Source of the DNA: Yamagishiella unicocca
Taxonomy: Eukaryota > Chlorophyta > Chlorophyceae > Chlamydomonadales > Volvocaceae
Length of the DNA: 64,000 bases
Assembly (NCBI GenBank): GCA_003116995.1
Contig: BDSL01000009.1
Location: 372,001 to 436,000, forward strand
Reading direction: 5' to 3'
Shown here: in pieces, positions 23,108 through 34,100 of the stretch
Position numbering within the stretch: the stretch's first letter is position 1
How the letters are laid out: each line of letters starts with the position of its first letter
Made by a program: the position numbers and the translations under genes
The notes under the pieces: generated by a model
The model's database searches: none
Seen by the model: only the letters and a program-made list of their open reading frames with translations
What the model was told of the DNA's origin: nothing

Positions 23108-23337
23108 CGGAGCGTTTACCTTGCGCGAGTCCCCTTACTTTGCGTGAGATACTTTTATGTTAACCGAGTATACTACAATGTCTTGACAAAGTGTCCTGCT
23201 GTCAGTCAAAGTCAGACCTATGCCTAAACGCGAACCTAAAAGGCGCAATTCTTTGTCCATAGGTTCGTCGTGAAAAGTCTTACTTATAACACTTGTAGAC
23301 CATGCGAATACTTCAGTTTTTGGGTGTTTATGACAGC

Positions 23338-23420
23338 TCAGATGGCCGGCGGACCTGAAGGCACATAAATCAGGTCCGCCTTCGGTCCGCCGGTCGTACA
23401 ATCCGGGTCCGCCGGACCCT
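23338..23420. repeat. Imperfect hairpin of CCGGCGGACC motifs
   Basis: ggccggcggacctgaaggc is followed by gtccgccttcggtccgccgg and by gggtccgccggaccc, giving nested inverted copies of ccggcggacc. It lies between the divergent recombinase-like and coiled-coil genes. Confidence 0.6.
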
Positions 23421-23649
23421 GTTTATGGCCCACATAATTGCTACGTTATTTGAGCATGGCTACGTAAACGTTTTCAATTCTTCTTTATGAATTACTTTGA
23501 TTAGCGGTCCATGAGCCTCCTGGCTCGTCTGGGCCTTACGAGCTCCAAGAGCTTGTAATCAATCAATCATTCTCTCACTCACACGCCCAAGGCTATTGCT
23601 TCTACTGCTCATTAGACGATCTGGTCTGCATGCTTTCCTGTGCTGCATG

Positions 23650-24454
23650 ATGGATAAGCAAGAACTAGACCGGCTGTACTTGAACCGTCAGCAGCTGCTT
23701 TCAACGGCTACGTAAGGCTTTGGAGGATTATGAAGCCCAAAAGGAGGATCTTGCTTCTGAGCTTGACTCATATGACGAAGCCGCGACGGAAATCATGAGC
23801 ACCCTCACCATCTTCGTCCAGCAGGCTAAGGGCAAAGGCATGGAGGTGGAGACTCTGTCGGAGTGTCTCCTACAGGTGGAGGCGATGCGTGAGAGCCACG
23901 GCAAGTCGCACCAAAGTTTGGAAAGTCTCACGGGCAAGTTTGGTGACCTACTTGCCTTGATCTCGGACATGGAGACGCAGCAATTTGAGGTCCTGCACCG
24001 GCACCTGCGGAAGCTCACTGTATCGTCGGGCGTTCGGGACCACGTCAGCGACTTCAGGCAGCAGGCATACTGGAACATGATAGAGAACGCTCCCGGTCTG
24101 AAGAACCAGTACCCCAACTTGCCGAGCTTTCTGTTTGCACAACAAGAAGAGTACAACGAATTCAAGGCTCGCCGCGTCCAGGAGCGGCCCCTGAACGAAC
24201 TGTTCTATGCCGCCGTCCAGCGCCTGGGCCTCACACGGCAGGAGTGGCAGCAGCTCAAGGTGATTGGCCCCGATAGCGTTGCTGCATTCCACCGGAAGTT
24301 TACGCTGGAGGAGCTGAAGCACGCGGTCTTTCCGCCAGACCTGGAGCCGTGCCGAGCGGTCCTCGTGAAGGCCGCTCTCAAGATTGAGGAGCTGGACAGC
24401 GCCGTCCAGAACTCAGGTGCAGGCCCCGTGGACGACGATGGCGGCTTCGCCTGA
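23650..24454 (+). CDS. Coiled-coil protein of unknown function, apparent frameshift near the N-terminus
   Basis: The long frame runs to TGA at 24454 and begins with QRLRKALEDYEAQKEDLASE at 23702. The first ATGs (23647/23650) open MDKQELDRLYLNRQQLL in another frame and stop soon after. Dropping one T in CTTTC at 23699-23701 joins the two into one continuous heptad-like coil, so this looks like a one-base insertion (real or a sequence error). An acceptor at 23690-23694 is an alternative that would make 23650-23690 intronic. The protein (about 266 aa) has an N-terminal coiled coil (to about 120), then a helical C-terminal half with QAYWNMIENAPGLKNQYPNL and an acidic tail (DDDGGFA). I do not recognise it. 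It is divergent from the recombinase-like gene, 540 bp apart, and could be its partner in a mobile element. Confidence 0.55.
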
Positions 24455-24754
24455 CGCGACGCGGTGCCACAGCGGCACCGTGTGACAGCGGCAGTGGTGC
24501 ATACATGTTCTTAGGTGAGCACACCTCCAGCAAGTAAGGGCCGCCTGCCATGTGAGCTTAAGCTGCGCTGCACCTACAGTGCCGTCCTTACGTGGTCGCC
24601 TTCCCAAGGCCGGGCTGCGACGCACCGACCGCGACCTCGTATTGTTGTCCGACTTGGCTTTCGTCCCTGTCCATTGCTGTTTTGCGGTTACTTGGGCTAC
24701 GATTACCGCATAAGCCGGTGTTGACCTGCGCCCCCCTTGCGGCCCCCTTGACAG

Positions 24755-24957
24755 GAGCAGTTCGCGGAGCTGGAGGGCGGCGACCACGGCCTCGCCCTGA
24801 CGTCCGGCATGGCTGCGGTGGCTGCGGTGTGCAAGCTGGTGTCCAGCGGGGAGCACATCCTGGCGGGCAAGGACATCTACGGGGGAACCAGCAGGCTGCT
24901 GGCACAGGTGGTGCCGGCCGCAGGTGGTCTCCAACGTGGACATGACCGCCCTTTCAT
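24755..24957 (+). pseudogene. Orphan exon of a Cys/Met-metabolism PLP enzyme (cystathionine beta-lyase type)
   Basis: After an acceptor (ccttgacag) the frame reads EQFAELEGGDHGLALTSGMA, AVCKLVSSGEHILAGKDIYG and GTSRLLAQVVPAA. This is the highly conserved part of cystathionine gamma/beta-lyases: SGMAA near the cofactor phosphate, and D-x-Y-G-G-T. One base is then missing. The next frame continues VVSNVDMTALS and meets a stop, as expected for the family (V-x-V-D-x-T-D) but out of register. The Lys that binds PLP and the rest of the enzyme are not found nearby. It is therefore a broken gene fragment, from a partial duplication or retained remnant, not a working enzyme. Confidence 0.65.
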
Positions 24958-24959
24958 GA

Positions 24960-25575
24960 GTGTGCGTGGTGGAGGGCGAGAGGGGCGGCTACGAGTTTGG
25001 AGGGCTTCCATCACCAGCTTGGTGCGACCAGGCCGTATGGCGGCGTGGACGGTGCTAGCTGGAGGGCACGAGAGTGGGTTGGTGGCGGCGGAAAGGATGG
25101 GTGCATTGAGGCCAGGACGGGGGAAAAGGGCCGGAGGGGGGATGACGGATGGGGGGGGCCGGGGGGAGGGGGTACAGGAAATATTTAGACATATTGGGGG
25201 GGGTTATTAACGGGTCCTCAAGCCCGCGGGTGGTGGCAGCTCTTGACTGCGCGGGTGCGGCACACACCGACGAGTCTGCAGTCAGTGAGATAGGTTGACA
25301 GGTTCACGGGTGGTGTGAAATGTACAGGGCGGGACAGCAGGCGGGGCATGGCAGTTGGTGGCTGCGCAGTGCAACAGCGTGTGCTTCCCGGGATCGGCAC
25401 ATCGACGTGCTTTCCCAGGAGACCTGGCGTTGCCCCCTGGCTGGGGGCCTCTTAAGGTTGTTGGCTTTTTCAGCCCCGTTATGAGGTGTCGGAGAGGGGG
25501 TCGTGCTGCCGCCTCTGGCCGTGACATCGGCCCACTTGACGTCCGTGACATCCGGATATGGGGTTGGCCGGGATG
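24960..25575. other. No supported gene
   Basis: G-rich stretch at 25100-25210 (several runs of six or more G) followed by unremarkable sequence up to the inverted repeat. Confidence 0.4.
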
Positions 25576-25581
25576 GATGCT

Positions 25582-25911
25582 GGATACAAGGCAGGGCTGT
25601 GCGCATCTTCTGCGGTTTTTTTGTTCGTGCAGCTTTTCCTGTTCGGGCACAACAGAATTCAACAGCCATTGCTGCATCAAGTTAAACCGTGTCGTTACCG
25701 GGGCTTACCAAAACCGTGTCGTTACGACGCAAACTATAGCCCCACAGACACCGTTCCGAATGTTCGGAATAGCCCCGGTAACGATAATAATAGCCCCGGT
25801 AACGACACGGTTTAACTTGATGCAGCAATGGCTGTTGAATTCTGTTGTGCCCGAACAGGCAAAGCTGCACGAACAAAAAAACCGCAGAAGATGCGCACAG
25901 CCCTTGTATCC
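25582..25911. repeat. Long inverted repeat, arms about 120 bp, loop about 86 bp
   Basis: Left arm 25582-25705 (ggatacaag...accggggct) pairs with right arm 25792-25911. The differences seen are a 4-bp indel near 25591 and one T/G mismatch. The loop repeats tagccccggtaacgat. Both arms can be read as the same peptide in opposite orientation, which is a by-product of the palindrome. It may be a foldback transposon/MITE or the template of a hairpin RNA. Confidence 0.9.
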
Positions 25912-26316
25912 ACATTAATGTGATGGTTGCGAACCAACAGACCGGACATGGAGATGCTATGATTTGGTCAGCGCCGTGTGCCGTTGGTTTGTGTTGTACT
26001 CATTTGCCGCTTTGCTGCACGCTGTCGTACTGACAGGATTGTGAGGCATCTAGAACGGTTTTCCATACCTGCGGTGTGAGAATCGACAATCTGCATCTTT
26101 ACGGGTCAGTTATTAGTCACCCGCACAGTGTAAGCCTTCGCAAGTCAAATGAGTTCTGCCCATGTTATTGACTAGTTAAACACTGTTGCGGTTGAAGACT
26201 CACGTTGTCGTGCAATTGCGTCCGTCCATGGTAATTGCTTGAACGGACGCGTGCCGTTTGAAAGTACGAATGTAGAATCGTAACATCACGTACACCACCC
26301 CAACCGCTGTCCGCAG

Positions 26317-26533
26317 CCTCTCCCGTCGAACTCCATCACCGTTTGCGTTGCGCAAGTGGACCGCGTAGAGGGACGCAAGGTGTGGATGCGCGCCCAGCTC
26401 ATGTATGGGAAAGCCTTCCAGTGCGGCGTCCTCTCAACTGCTGCCGTGAACGTGGGAGACGACGGCAAGGGCGCCGAGGAGTGCGTCGTATACGCCAAGG
26501 GCAAGGCACTCTTCATCACTCCAAGGCAGGGTG
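26317..26533 (+). pseudogene. Isolated exon of a thioesterase (hot-dog, 4HBT) superfamily protein
   Basis: Acceptor gctgtccgcag, exon 26317-26533, strong donor GGTG/GTAAGTG. The frame encodes VAQVDRVEGRKVWMRAQLMY, then a loop, then CVVYAKGKALFITPRQ. This is the last beta strands of acyl-CoA thioesterase-like hot-dog domains (E-G-R-K-V-W and A-L-F-x-x-P-R). The catalytic Asp/Asn region and the central helix should lie in earlier exons, which I cannot find in the preceding 400 bp. Either upstream exons are very small or this is a remnant. It sits among other broken fragments and a LINE end. Confidence 0.45.
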
Positions 26534-26842
26534 GTAAGTGAACAATTGGGTCTTTTTCGCGCTCGCCAATGGCGAAGCAAGGCGGCAGCTCGGCCATCGC
26601 CCCCTTTCGCCCGATCAGGATCCTACCTACGTACGTACGGCACTAGAAGGAGGCCTCGTGGCCTCCACCACCTATCTAGCTAACGGCACCAGCCCCCAAA
26701 CATGCATGAACACTTTGTTTATGAATGCTGCTGGCTGGGCAGCTCCTGAGTAGCAGCGCCACCCAGCAGTAGCCGTGGTTTTCCATCCTACCTCGCGAAA
26801 ATCGCGGCCGCATTTCCCCGAGAGCGCTGCTTTTGTTGTAAC

Positions 26843-26965
26843 GGTTACAGTGGGTTCCAGACCAAGAGGTAGAACCATCGGGCGCATCGCCTGACACTGA
26901 ACAAGACGGAGGAAACAAAAACCGACATGCACCGAAACAAAGGCAAACCACCAGAACACCAAATT
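26843..26965 (-). mobile_element. 3' end fragment of the same LINE family
   Basis: gttacagtgggttccagacc, then gggcgcatcgcctgacac, and the following A/C-rich sequence match the 3' end of the element in the Patched-like intron (10414-10540) with scattered substitutions, in the same minus-strand orientation. Only about 120 bp is alignable by eye. Confidence 0.6.
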
Positions 26966-26969
26966 GTCC

Positions 26970-28150
26970 AGTGTAATTAAGACACCATGCTCCGGTATTA
27001 GGCGGAAGTCCTCTGGTGTCGTACAATCCAGTGTCGGGAGCGGGCCTGCAGCTCCGTTGCAACTGTTGCCTTCTGTAATTCGCCTTGCTTCGCATGCATC
27101 GGTGCTCCCAACGGCATCCCGATGCAACAACACCATATGCTAGGGGTCCTAGGGATAGCGTTAAAATGCAATTAATTCGCACCCATTGCGTGCCTCGCGG
27201 GCGTAGCCTCGCGTGCCTCCCACCCTACGTCCGCCCATGTAATGCAGGGAAGCAAGTAAGTCGAGCGATTAGCACACCATTGCCGGGCGAGTTGCCCAAA
27301 CCTTGCATGGGCAACTTTGAAACGGATTTGTTGTTTTGGGCTCACCCAAATGCGGTCTGGCACAAGGGAGGCAAGCATCTAGCCGGACAGGTCGTTAGAG
27401 CCCCGGGGGAAGGAGCATCCGTGTACGTTTTCGTCATTTTGTGAGATTGGGCCGTACGGCATTTGAAATCTAGGGTTTATTCAATCGGAACAGTGTCGCG
27501 TCCTCCGAGCTCTCGCTGGAACAACGCCTTACACTTATTCGCTTAAAGTTATTCTCGTATCCAATGCCCGAACGGAGCATAGAGTAGGAGCATGTTGGGA
27601 GACGGTTGTCCTCTGCTGCTATCATTGCAGGTTGGAAAGCTGGGCAGAGCGCTTTTGGCCTCTGGCCGGCGGTGAGACTGGTACTAAGCGCGGAGACAGC
27701 GCGCGCGCTTCAGCCGGCGGGTTCTCGATTGCGGCAACTTACCCCTACCAAGCGCGAGTAGGGGTGACGACAGTATGTTTTTGTGCGGTGTAAACCAAGC
27801 AGGCGGTATTCTTGCTTGCCATACCGCAACAGACTCAGACAATGAAACGGTCGTCGTACATTTTATCGCGCTCGTCACGTCGAGTGCCTAGAAAGTCATA
27901 AGTTTCAAGGTGAAGGTTATTAAGATATATGTTTTGCATTGCTTGCGGTTTGTGCGCGCCAGCGCCTTGAATGAATGGGGTTAGGCAGACGTAAACCGAC
28001 GTCTTTTGGAACGATAGGGGCGTCAGTGTAAGATGTTTCTTAATTCTTATACATTAAGCTGGGTACCACATTGCTGACACAGAAACCTGTCTATTTGGTT
28101 GGACGCACGTCCCGAACGGCCGCGTGGGACGGCTAAGCAGCGCAGCGGAT
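26970..28150. other. Mostly unassigned; possible exon at 27290-27444; 5' flank of the cyclase gene
   Basis: 27290-27444 (+) can be read as LPKPCMGNFETDLLFWAHPN, then AVWHKGGKHLAGQVV, and a TGA stop. It looks protein-like but has no convincing acceptor or start, so it is not called as a gene. From 27450 to 28150 there is no coding signal. This AT-richer stretch should contain the promoter and 5' UTR of the cyclase. Confidence 0.3.
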
Positions 28151-31100
28151 ATGAGGTTCAAAGTGCTAACATGCTGCTTTGGAGGAACAGAGGCACCTAA
28201 TGATACGTCCAAATATGAAGGCACGTCATCCGGGGCAGCGAGTCCCGCTGCTGGCAACCCTGCCGCACTTAAGCCAACGCCGGAGGCGCGCCCGGTAGCT
28301 GTTAGGATCAAGGCACCCTGGGACGTGTACTTGGGCAAAGCACCTCCAACTCTAATTGCTGAGAGCGGCATTCCAGTGGCAGTCCTGGCTCTTGGGTACG
28401 GGGCCGACGCCCAGGAGCCGGACGATGCCATGTTCGCGTCGGCCCTCGAGTGCGTCTACATCAACGCAGCTCTGCAAAATTCCATGGGAGCCAGCACCCC
28501 ACAGGCTTATCGCCGGGTTATATTTGAGGAGCTAGTGCACTCGGAGTTGAACTTATCGCTTGAGCTGCGCGATACGCTGCTCAGCTTAAATGGCTCCAAG
28601 TGCCACACGCCTCTGCTGGCGATAGCAAGCATGCCGACGGGTGCCAAAGGGGCCCTGCTGCCTTGCCACCCGCCCGGTCGGCCGCTGCACGCACCCGTCC
28701 CCTCCTCCCACGCGGCCCCACGTATCAGCGACAGCAGCTCCGCCAGCGCCGACGCCGCCGGCGACGCCGGCTGCGGCTTCAGCGGCAGCGGCGAGCGCTG
28801 CTGCCCTCCTGGCACGGAGCTGGGGCTAGAGGGACTTCGCCTGCACCCCTGCTGGGTGCACGACAGCAGCAACGACAGCGGCAACGGCAACGGTAACGGC
28901 AACGACGACGCCGCCTCCCGCGGTGGCCGCCGGCCAGGTGTGGTCCTGTGGCACTGCCAGCCGCTCAGCCGGAGCCACAGCCGCACCGTCGCGCTACGCA
29001 GCATGGGGCTGCTCTCCCACCTCGACTCCGCAATCACCCTCGTCGCCTGCTCCGGCCGCGTGGTCTACCAGAACGCGGCCTCCCGCCGCTACTACGGCCG
29101 CCTGCTAGCCGAGGGGCCAGACCCCGCCGGCCCCGCCGCGGCGGGCGCCAACGGCGTCCCGCTGCGGCGCGCGGTGTCCAGCGCCGCGATGGCGTCGTTG
29201 GCCTGCTCCGCCTGGGCCGGCGACCTGGAGTCGCTGCTCGGCGGGCTGCGGGCCACCCGGCTGCTGGAGCGGTTGTTCAGCTGCGACCTGCACCACCTGG
29301 CGGAGGACATGCTGACGTCATGGGCGTCGGGCCGCCACTGGAAGCGGCTGCTGCACGTGCCGCCGCCGGCGGGGCTGTACGGCGGCGTGTCGTACGCGGC
29401 GCACCACCACCGGCAGCAGGGCGGCCTGCAGCAGCAGGCGCTGCTGTGGCATCCACCGCCGAGGTCGGCGGCGGCGGCTGCAGTACCGTCGGCGGCGGCG
29501 GCTGCGCACCTGCTGGCGGGGCATGCTGGCGGAGACGGCGGTGGGGCTTGCGGCAGCAGCGGTGGTGGGCCGCATAGCCCCTGCGTCAGGCCCAGGGCCG
29601 TGCCGATGGCGATCTCGACCTCATCGGCGGTGCCGCAGCTGCATTCCGCCACCACCAGCAACCCCCTGGTCACGAGTGGCAACGGCTACGCCGCTCCCTC
29701 CCTGGACTCGGGCCCAACCGCGCCCGGCGCCAGCCCCCGCCACGCCGTCGGTCACCCCGCGGCGTCACCCCCTCGGCTGGGCTGCTGCCCTCGGACCAGC
29801 TCGCAGCCCGCGTCGCCGTCGCCGCTGGCGCCCGCGTCTCGCTCCCACCGGTCGCTGCTGCACCTCACCTCCTCCTCCTCCTTCGCGCCCCGCTGCAACC
29901 AAACCGCGTCTGCCACTGCGGTGCTGTCGAGCCCGAAAGGCAGCCACCAGCAGCCCAGCCGTATGGGCAGCGGGCTGGGTCCACAGCACGGTAGCGGATT
30001 GGGGGCCTTCAACACACCCAACGCGTCCGACGCGTGTTTCTCTGATGCGGAACGGAGCATGCTGCTGCTGATGGACGACGAGCAGGTGGCGCTGCTCGCC
30101 CTGAACGCGAATGGCAGCACGCCGGGGCCGTCTGCCGCCATTAACGTTCTTGTGGAGACGCCGGAACGAGAGGGAGGAGCAGGGGTAGGGGGAGGAGGAG
30201 GAGGAGGAGGGGGAGGAGGAGGAGGAGGAGGAGGAGGGGGAGGGGGAGGAGGAGGAGGAGGAGGGGGAGGAGGAGGAGGCGAGGCGCTTGCGGCTGTGGC
30301 CTCAGGACAGCAGCTGATGCGAGGGCCACGAGCGGCGGCGGTTGCGGCGGAAGAGGAGGCACTAGTCGCGCGGTCGCTGTCGATCGACCTGACCCAGCTG
30401 CGCCTGCACCGACTGGCTCGGGAGGGGATCACCCGCGGCGGCGGCGGTTTCAGCAGCGGCGGCGGCGGCGACCGTAAGCGGGTCGAGCGCTTTGCATCCC
30501 GGGCTGGTTTGTACGACAGCGTGGGCCTGTTGGCGCCCATTATGAACCGCCATGCGCGAGTCCCCGATGAGGAGTGGCCGCCTGCCTCGGACAAGGAGGT
30601 GCGTTCGGGGCGGGAGGAGGCGCGGGGGGTTAGGGTTCAAGGGTTGCGTGCGGCGGCGAAGCAAAGGATGCATCTCATTCGCTGCGTGGCGGTTGTCTTC
30701 TCCTCGTGGTGTTAAAGCGTTGGATGCGAGCAGTGTCGGTTTCGCGCTCGTGCAAAAGTTTGGAAAGCGTCGGCGGTCGGTTCGGCAGCCGCCCGATGCT
30801 GTTGCCGTCTCCACGGCGGCCCGTGCTACTTGGAACGTAGCCGCCAGTAGGTGTCACCGTCTTTGCACCGCCAGTAGGTGTCACCGTCTTTGCACCGCCA
30901 GTATGCGTCGCCGTCTTCTCACCGCTTATGCTGCTTGCCGCCTGCGCCCTCGGTGGCTGCTGCTGCCTGCTTGTCCGCAGTGCGCTGGCTCGCCCCGCGG
31001 TCCGCCGCACCGCCGCTGCTCCACGGAACTCCTCTGCGGCCCCAGGGTAGGGCGGGGGCGGGGCCGGGGGGGGGGCGGGGGGTTGAACAGACCCGGCTAG

Positions 31101-34100
31101 GGTAGGGCGGGGCGCGGGCGGGGTGGGGTCGCCGGGGGGTGGGCACTGGATGGTGCAGCTGGAGCTGCTGTCGGGTCGCCGAAGCAGCAATCTCAGCCTT
31201 CGCCTCTCCACGCTGGCTTCACCGGGAGGCAAGACTGCAGCGGAACCGCGCCCCTTCGAGTCCCAGAGGCCGCACCCCCACCGGAACCACCTCGCCACCT
31301 TCTGCCCCCAACCACGCACCCTCCGCAGCAAACCGACGGCGGCATGGATGAGGCCGAGGACCCGCTGCAGCTGTCGGCCTGGCGCGCAGCCCTCAAGATC
31401 AGCGTGTCCAGGAGGAGCCTGGAGGGCATGATGGCGGGGCGGGGCACCTCGCCTGCCTGGTACGTGTGATGACGGCTGGGAGGGGAGGGGAGGGGGCAGG
31501 GGAGGGGGGAGGGGGGCGGGGAGCGCTCGTCGCCCTCACGGGCAATTGCTGTCGTGTATGATGCCAAGCATGGGGCCGTGTTTTGTCCCGTCTTGGCGGG
31601 TAGGGGTCAGTGGAGTGGGACGAATGGCGGCGGAACAAGGGCGAGTGGGATCCAGGCGGGGGAGGGCACGTGGGACGTGGAGGGGATGACGGGGCGAACG
31701 AGGAGGAGGAGCGCTGGGCGCAATGAGGGGAGACTGCTGTGGGGGCAGTGCACGGCTGGCCAGTCGGAACTGGGTGAACACGACGTGACGGGCTGTGGGT
31801 TGGACGTGCGCGCAATGATGAGGTCGGCATCCGGGGGATCCAGGTACGCTGTATGGATGTGCACGTGGCAGGCAAGGAAGAGACACGTGCGCAAGTACGG
31901 GGCCAGGCAGTACGGGGCCAGGCAGTACGGGGCCAGGCAGTACGGGGCCAGGCAGTAGGCCAGGCACGCGACGCCGCATCGCGTGCTCTCTCATGCCGTT
32001 CCACCTGCATCCTTTCCGCACCCCCCCAACCCCTCTTGCCACCCTCGCACCCCGTGCTAGCCCTCTTGCCCGGCACAAAAACACCCACCCCGGCATGCGA
32101 TCCGGAATACGTGCTCCGAAGCCCTTCTCCAGCTGCGGCAGTAGTGCCTCTCCTGCTTCGCCGGCTTACGGGTTTCCTCTCCACCCGCCCACCACACTTC
32201 CATCCATCCATCCACCCAACCACCCAACCACCCAACCACTCAACCACCCAGCCACCCACCCAGCCACCCACACTTCCTATGACCCCCCGGGCCCCGGTCG
32301 CGGATTTATTTGTGCACCCCCCTGCCCCGGCTCCTTCCCGCAGCCCCAGAGGCTCCTGGCTGCCCGCAAGCGCTGCAATTGACGCCGGCCCCCCCTCCCT
32401 CCGCACCTCATCCCGCGCTAGCCCCTCCGCCCCCTCCACGCCCCCAACACCCCCCCAACCGCGACCGAAACACCCCTAGGAAACTGTTCCCGACGCCACG
32501 CTCTCCGCCCCCCCCGCCCCTTCGCCCACCCGCGCACCCGCCATTCGCACACTGTCTCCTCCCACAGCCCCTTCTCCCCCTCCCCGCCCGGACCGCCGCT
32601 CTCCCCCGCGTCCCTAGCCGCCGGCGTCGCACTGTGGCGGCGCCGTCCTCGCTGTGGCAGTGCTGTGGGGATCCGACCAGCCCGGACCGCGCACTGCCTC
32701 CCCCCGGTATCCCGTCTCCTCGCCTGCTAGCCTTGCCCCCCTGTCCCGCATCTTCACGCCCCATATTTTCTCACTTCCTCCCTCCGTCATACAGGCCTCC
32801 GCCGTACAACGCCGTACGCCGCCGTACCAGCCCGCGTCCCCGTCTCCCCGTATATCCGTCCTCCCCTTTCCTGCCTCCGCCTCTTTCGCCGCGCCGCTGG
32901 GGCCTCTTCGTTGCTTTGACCCCTGTCCACCCGCTCCGCGCCTGGATGTTGTTCCTAACGCCCCCTGCTGCCCCTTGCCCGCATGCTTCGCGTCGACCGC
33001 CTTCCCCACCCGCTCTGGGCCCTGGTCAGGTGAGTTCCGCCGCTGGGTTGGGCCTCTGTTCTGGTAGTTTTTTGCTAGTCGTTGCGTTCTTGTCTGCGGG
33101 CGTCGGGACCTGCGTCTGGGCTTTCGCGTCCCCCATGGCGGCGCGGCGCGGCTTCGGCCTCCTCTCCTGGACGACCGCGGACCTTCTCTGGTAATGACCG
33201 GCTTCCTCACGCATCTGGTCGGTATTCGGGCGGGTCGGGACTGGGACTCCGACTAGGACTGGGACTGGGACCGGACCGCGATGTCCGCTCTCCCATAGCG
33301 CACCAACTCCCACAGTTCTCCTGCTAGCGCCCAAAACCGGTTCTGCGAAAAGTTTACGTGCGTCGCGCGGGGTCCTCGCTTCCTTTCGTCTCGCCGTAGC
33401 CGATATAGCTTAGCCGCCAAAGGTCATATTACGACCTTCGGCTTTCGTATCCCCAACCCAGTTCTCCCGCATGCATCTCAAAACTTCTGCTTTAAACGAT
33501 TTTTTTCGGACATCCACGGGTTTCCCTCGAACCCTCCGACTCCGAGCCCAGCAGCCAGACCGGCCTCCAGCACGCCGCCTCCCGCTATATAGGTGCCGGG
33601 GCCCACACCCGCGCCGGCGCCTCCGGCAGCCCCCACAGCCAGGCGGGCATCCCGTACGGCGTCGCGAGCTTCCCCAGTGGCATCCAGGACTCCCCGCGAG
33701 GAGGGGCCGGCGGCGGCGGCGCCGCCGCCGCCCCCTCCGTCCCACAGGTCGTCGGGAGGCCGTTACGGCGCAGCAGCATGGAAGCTGCCATCGCGCTGGC
33801 GGCGTCGGCTACTCGGCCCATCAGCATGGGGGGAGCGATGCTCACTGCCGGAATGCCGATGCCGATGCCGCGGCTGGGCGGCGCGTTCGAGTCGGGGGAG
33901 TTTAAGGACCGCGCGCAGCCTCACCCTCGCCCCGGCTCCCGCAGCGTGATGGGCTACACGAGAGGGCAGGTGGCAAGCGCCGTCGACGCCGTCGCCACCA
34001 TCTCGCCGGCTGCGGCAGCGTTGGGACGCGCGGCCTTCGTGGCGGGGCTCTCTGAGTGCAGGTCGGGGTCATTCAGCACCTGCGCACCATTGGCGCGAGC

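Noticed and set aside
28507..30600. Long antisense and alternative frames over cyclase exon 1 (Pro/Arg-rich)
   Set aside because: They are shadows of the GC-rich coding frame and the (GGA)n run; only the sense frame from 28151 carries PAS-like motifs and ends at a proper donor.
32310..33029. Pro/Ser-rich frame within cyclase intron 2, with a strong donor CAG/GTGAGT at 33029
   Set aside because: Including it (32795-33029) would put exon 3 out of frame, whereas exon 2 joins exon 3 directly in phase. It may be a rare alternative exon but is not supported.
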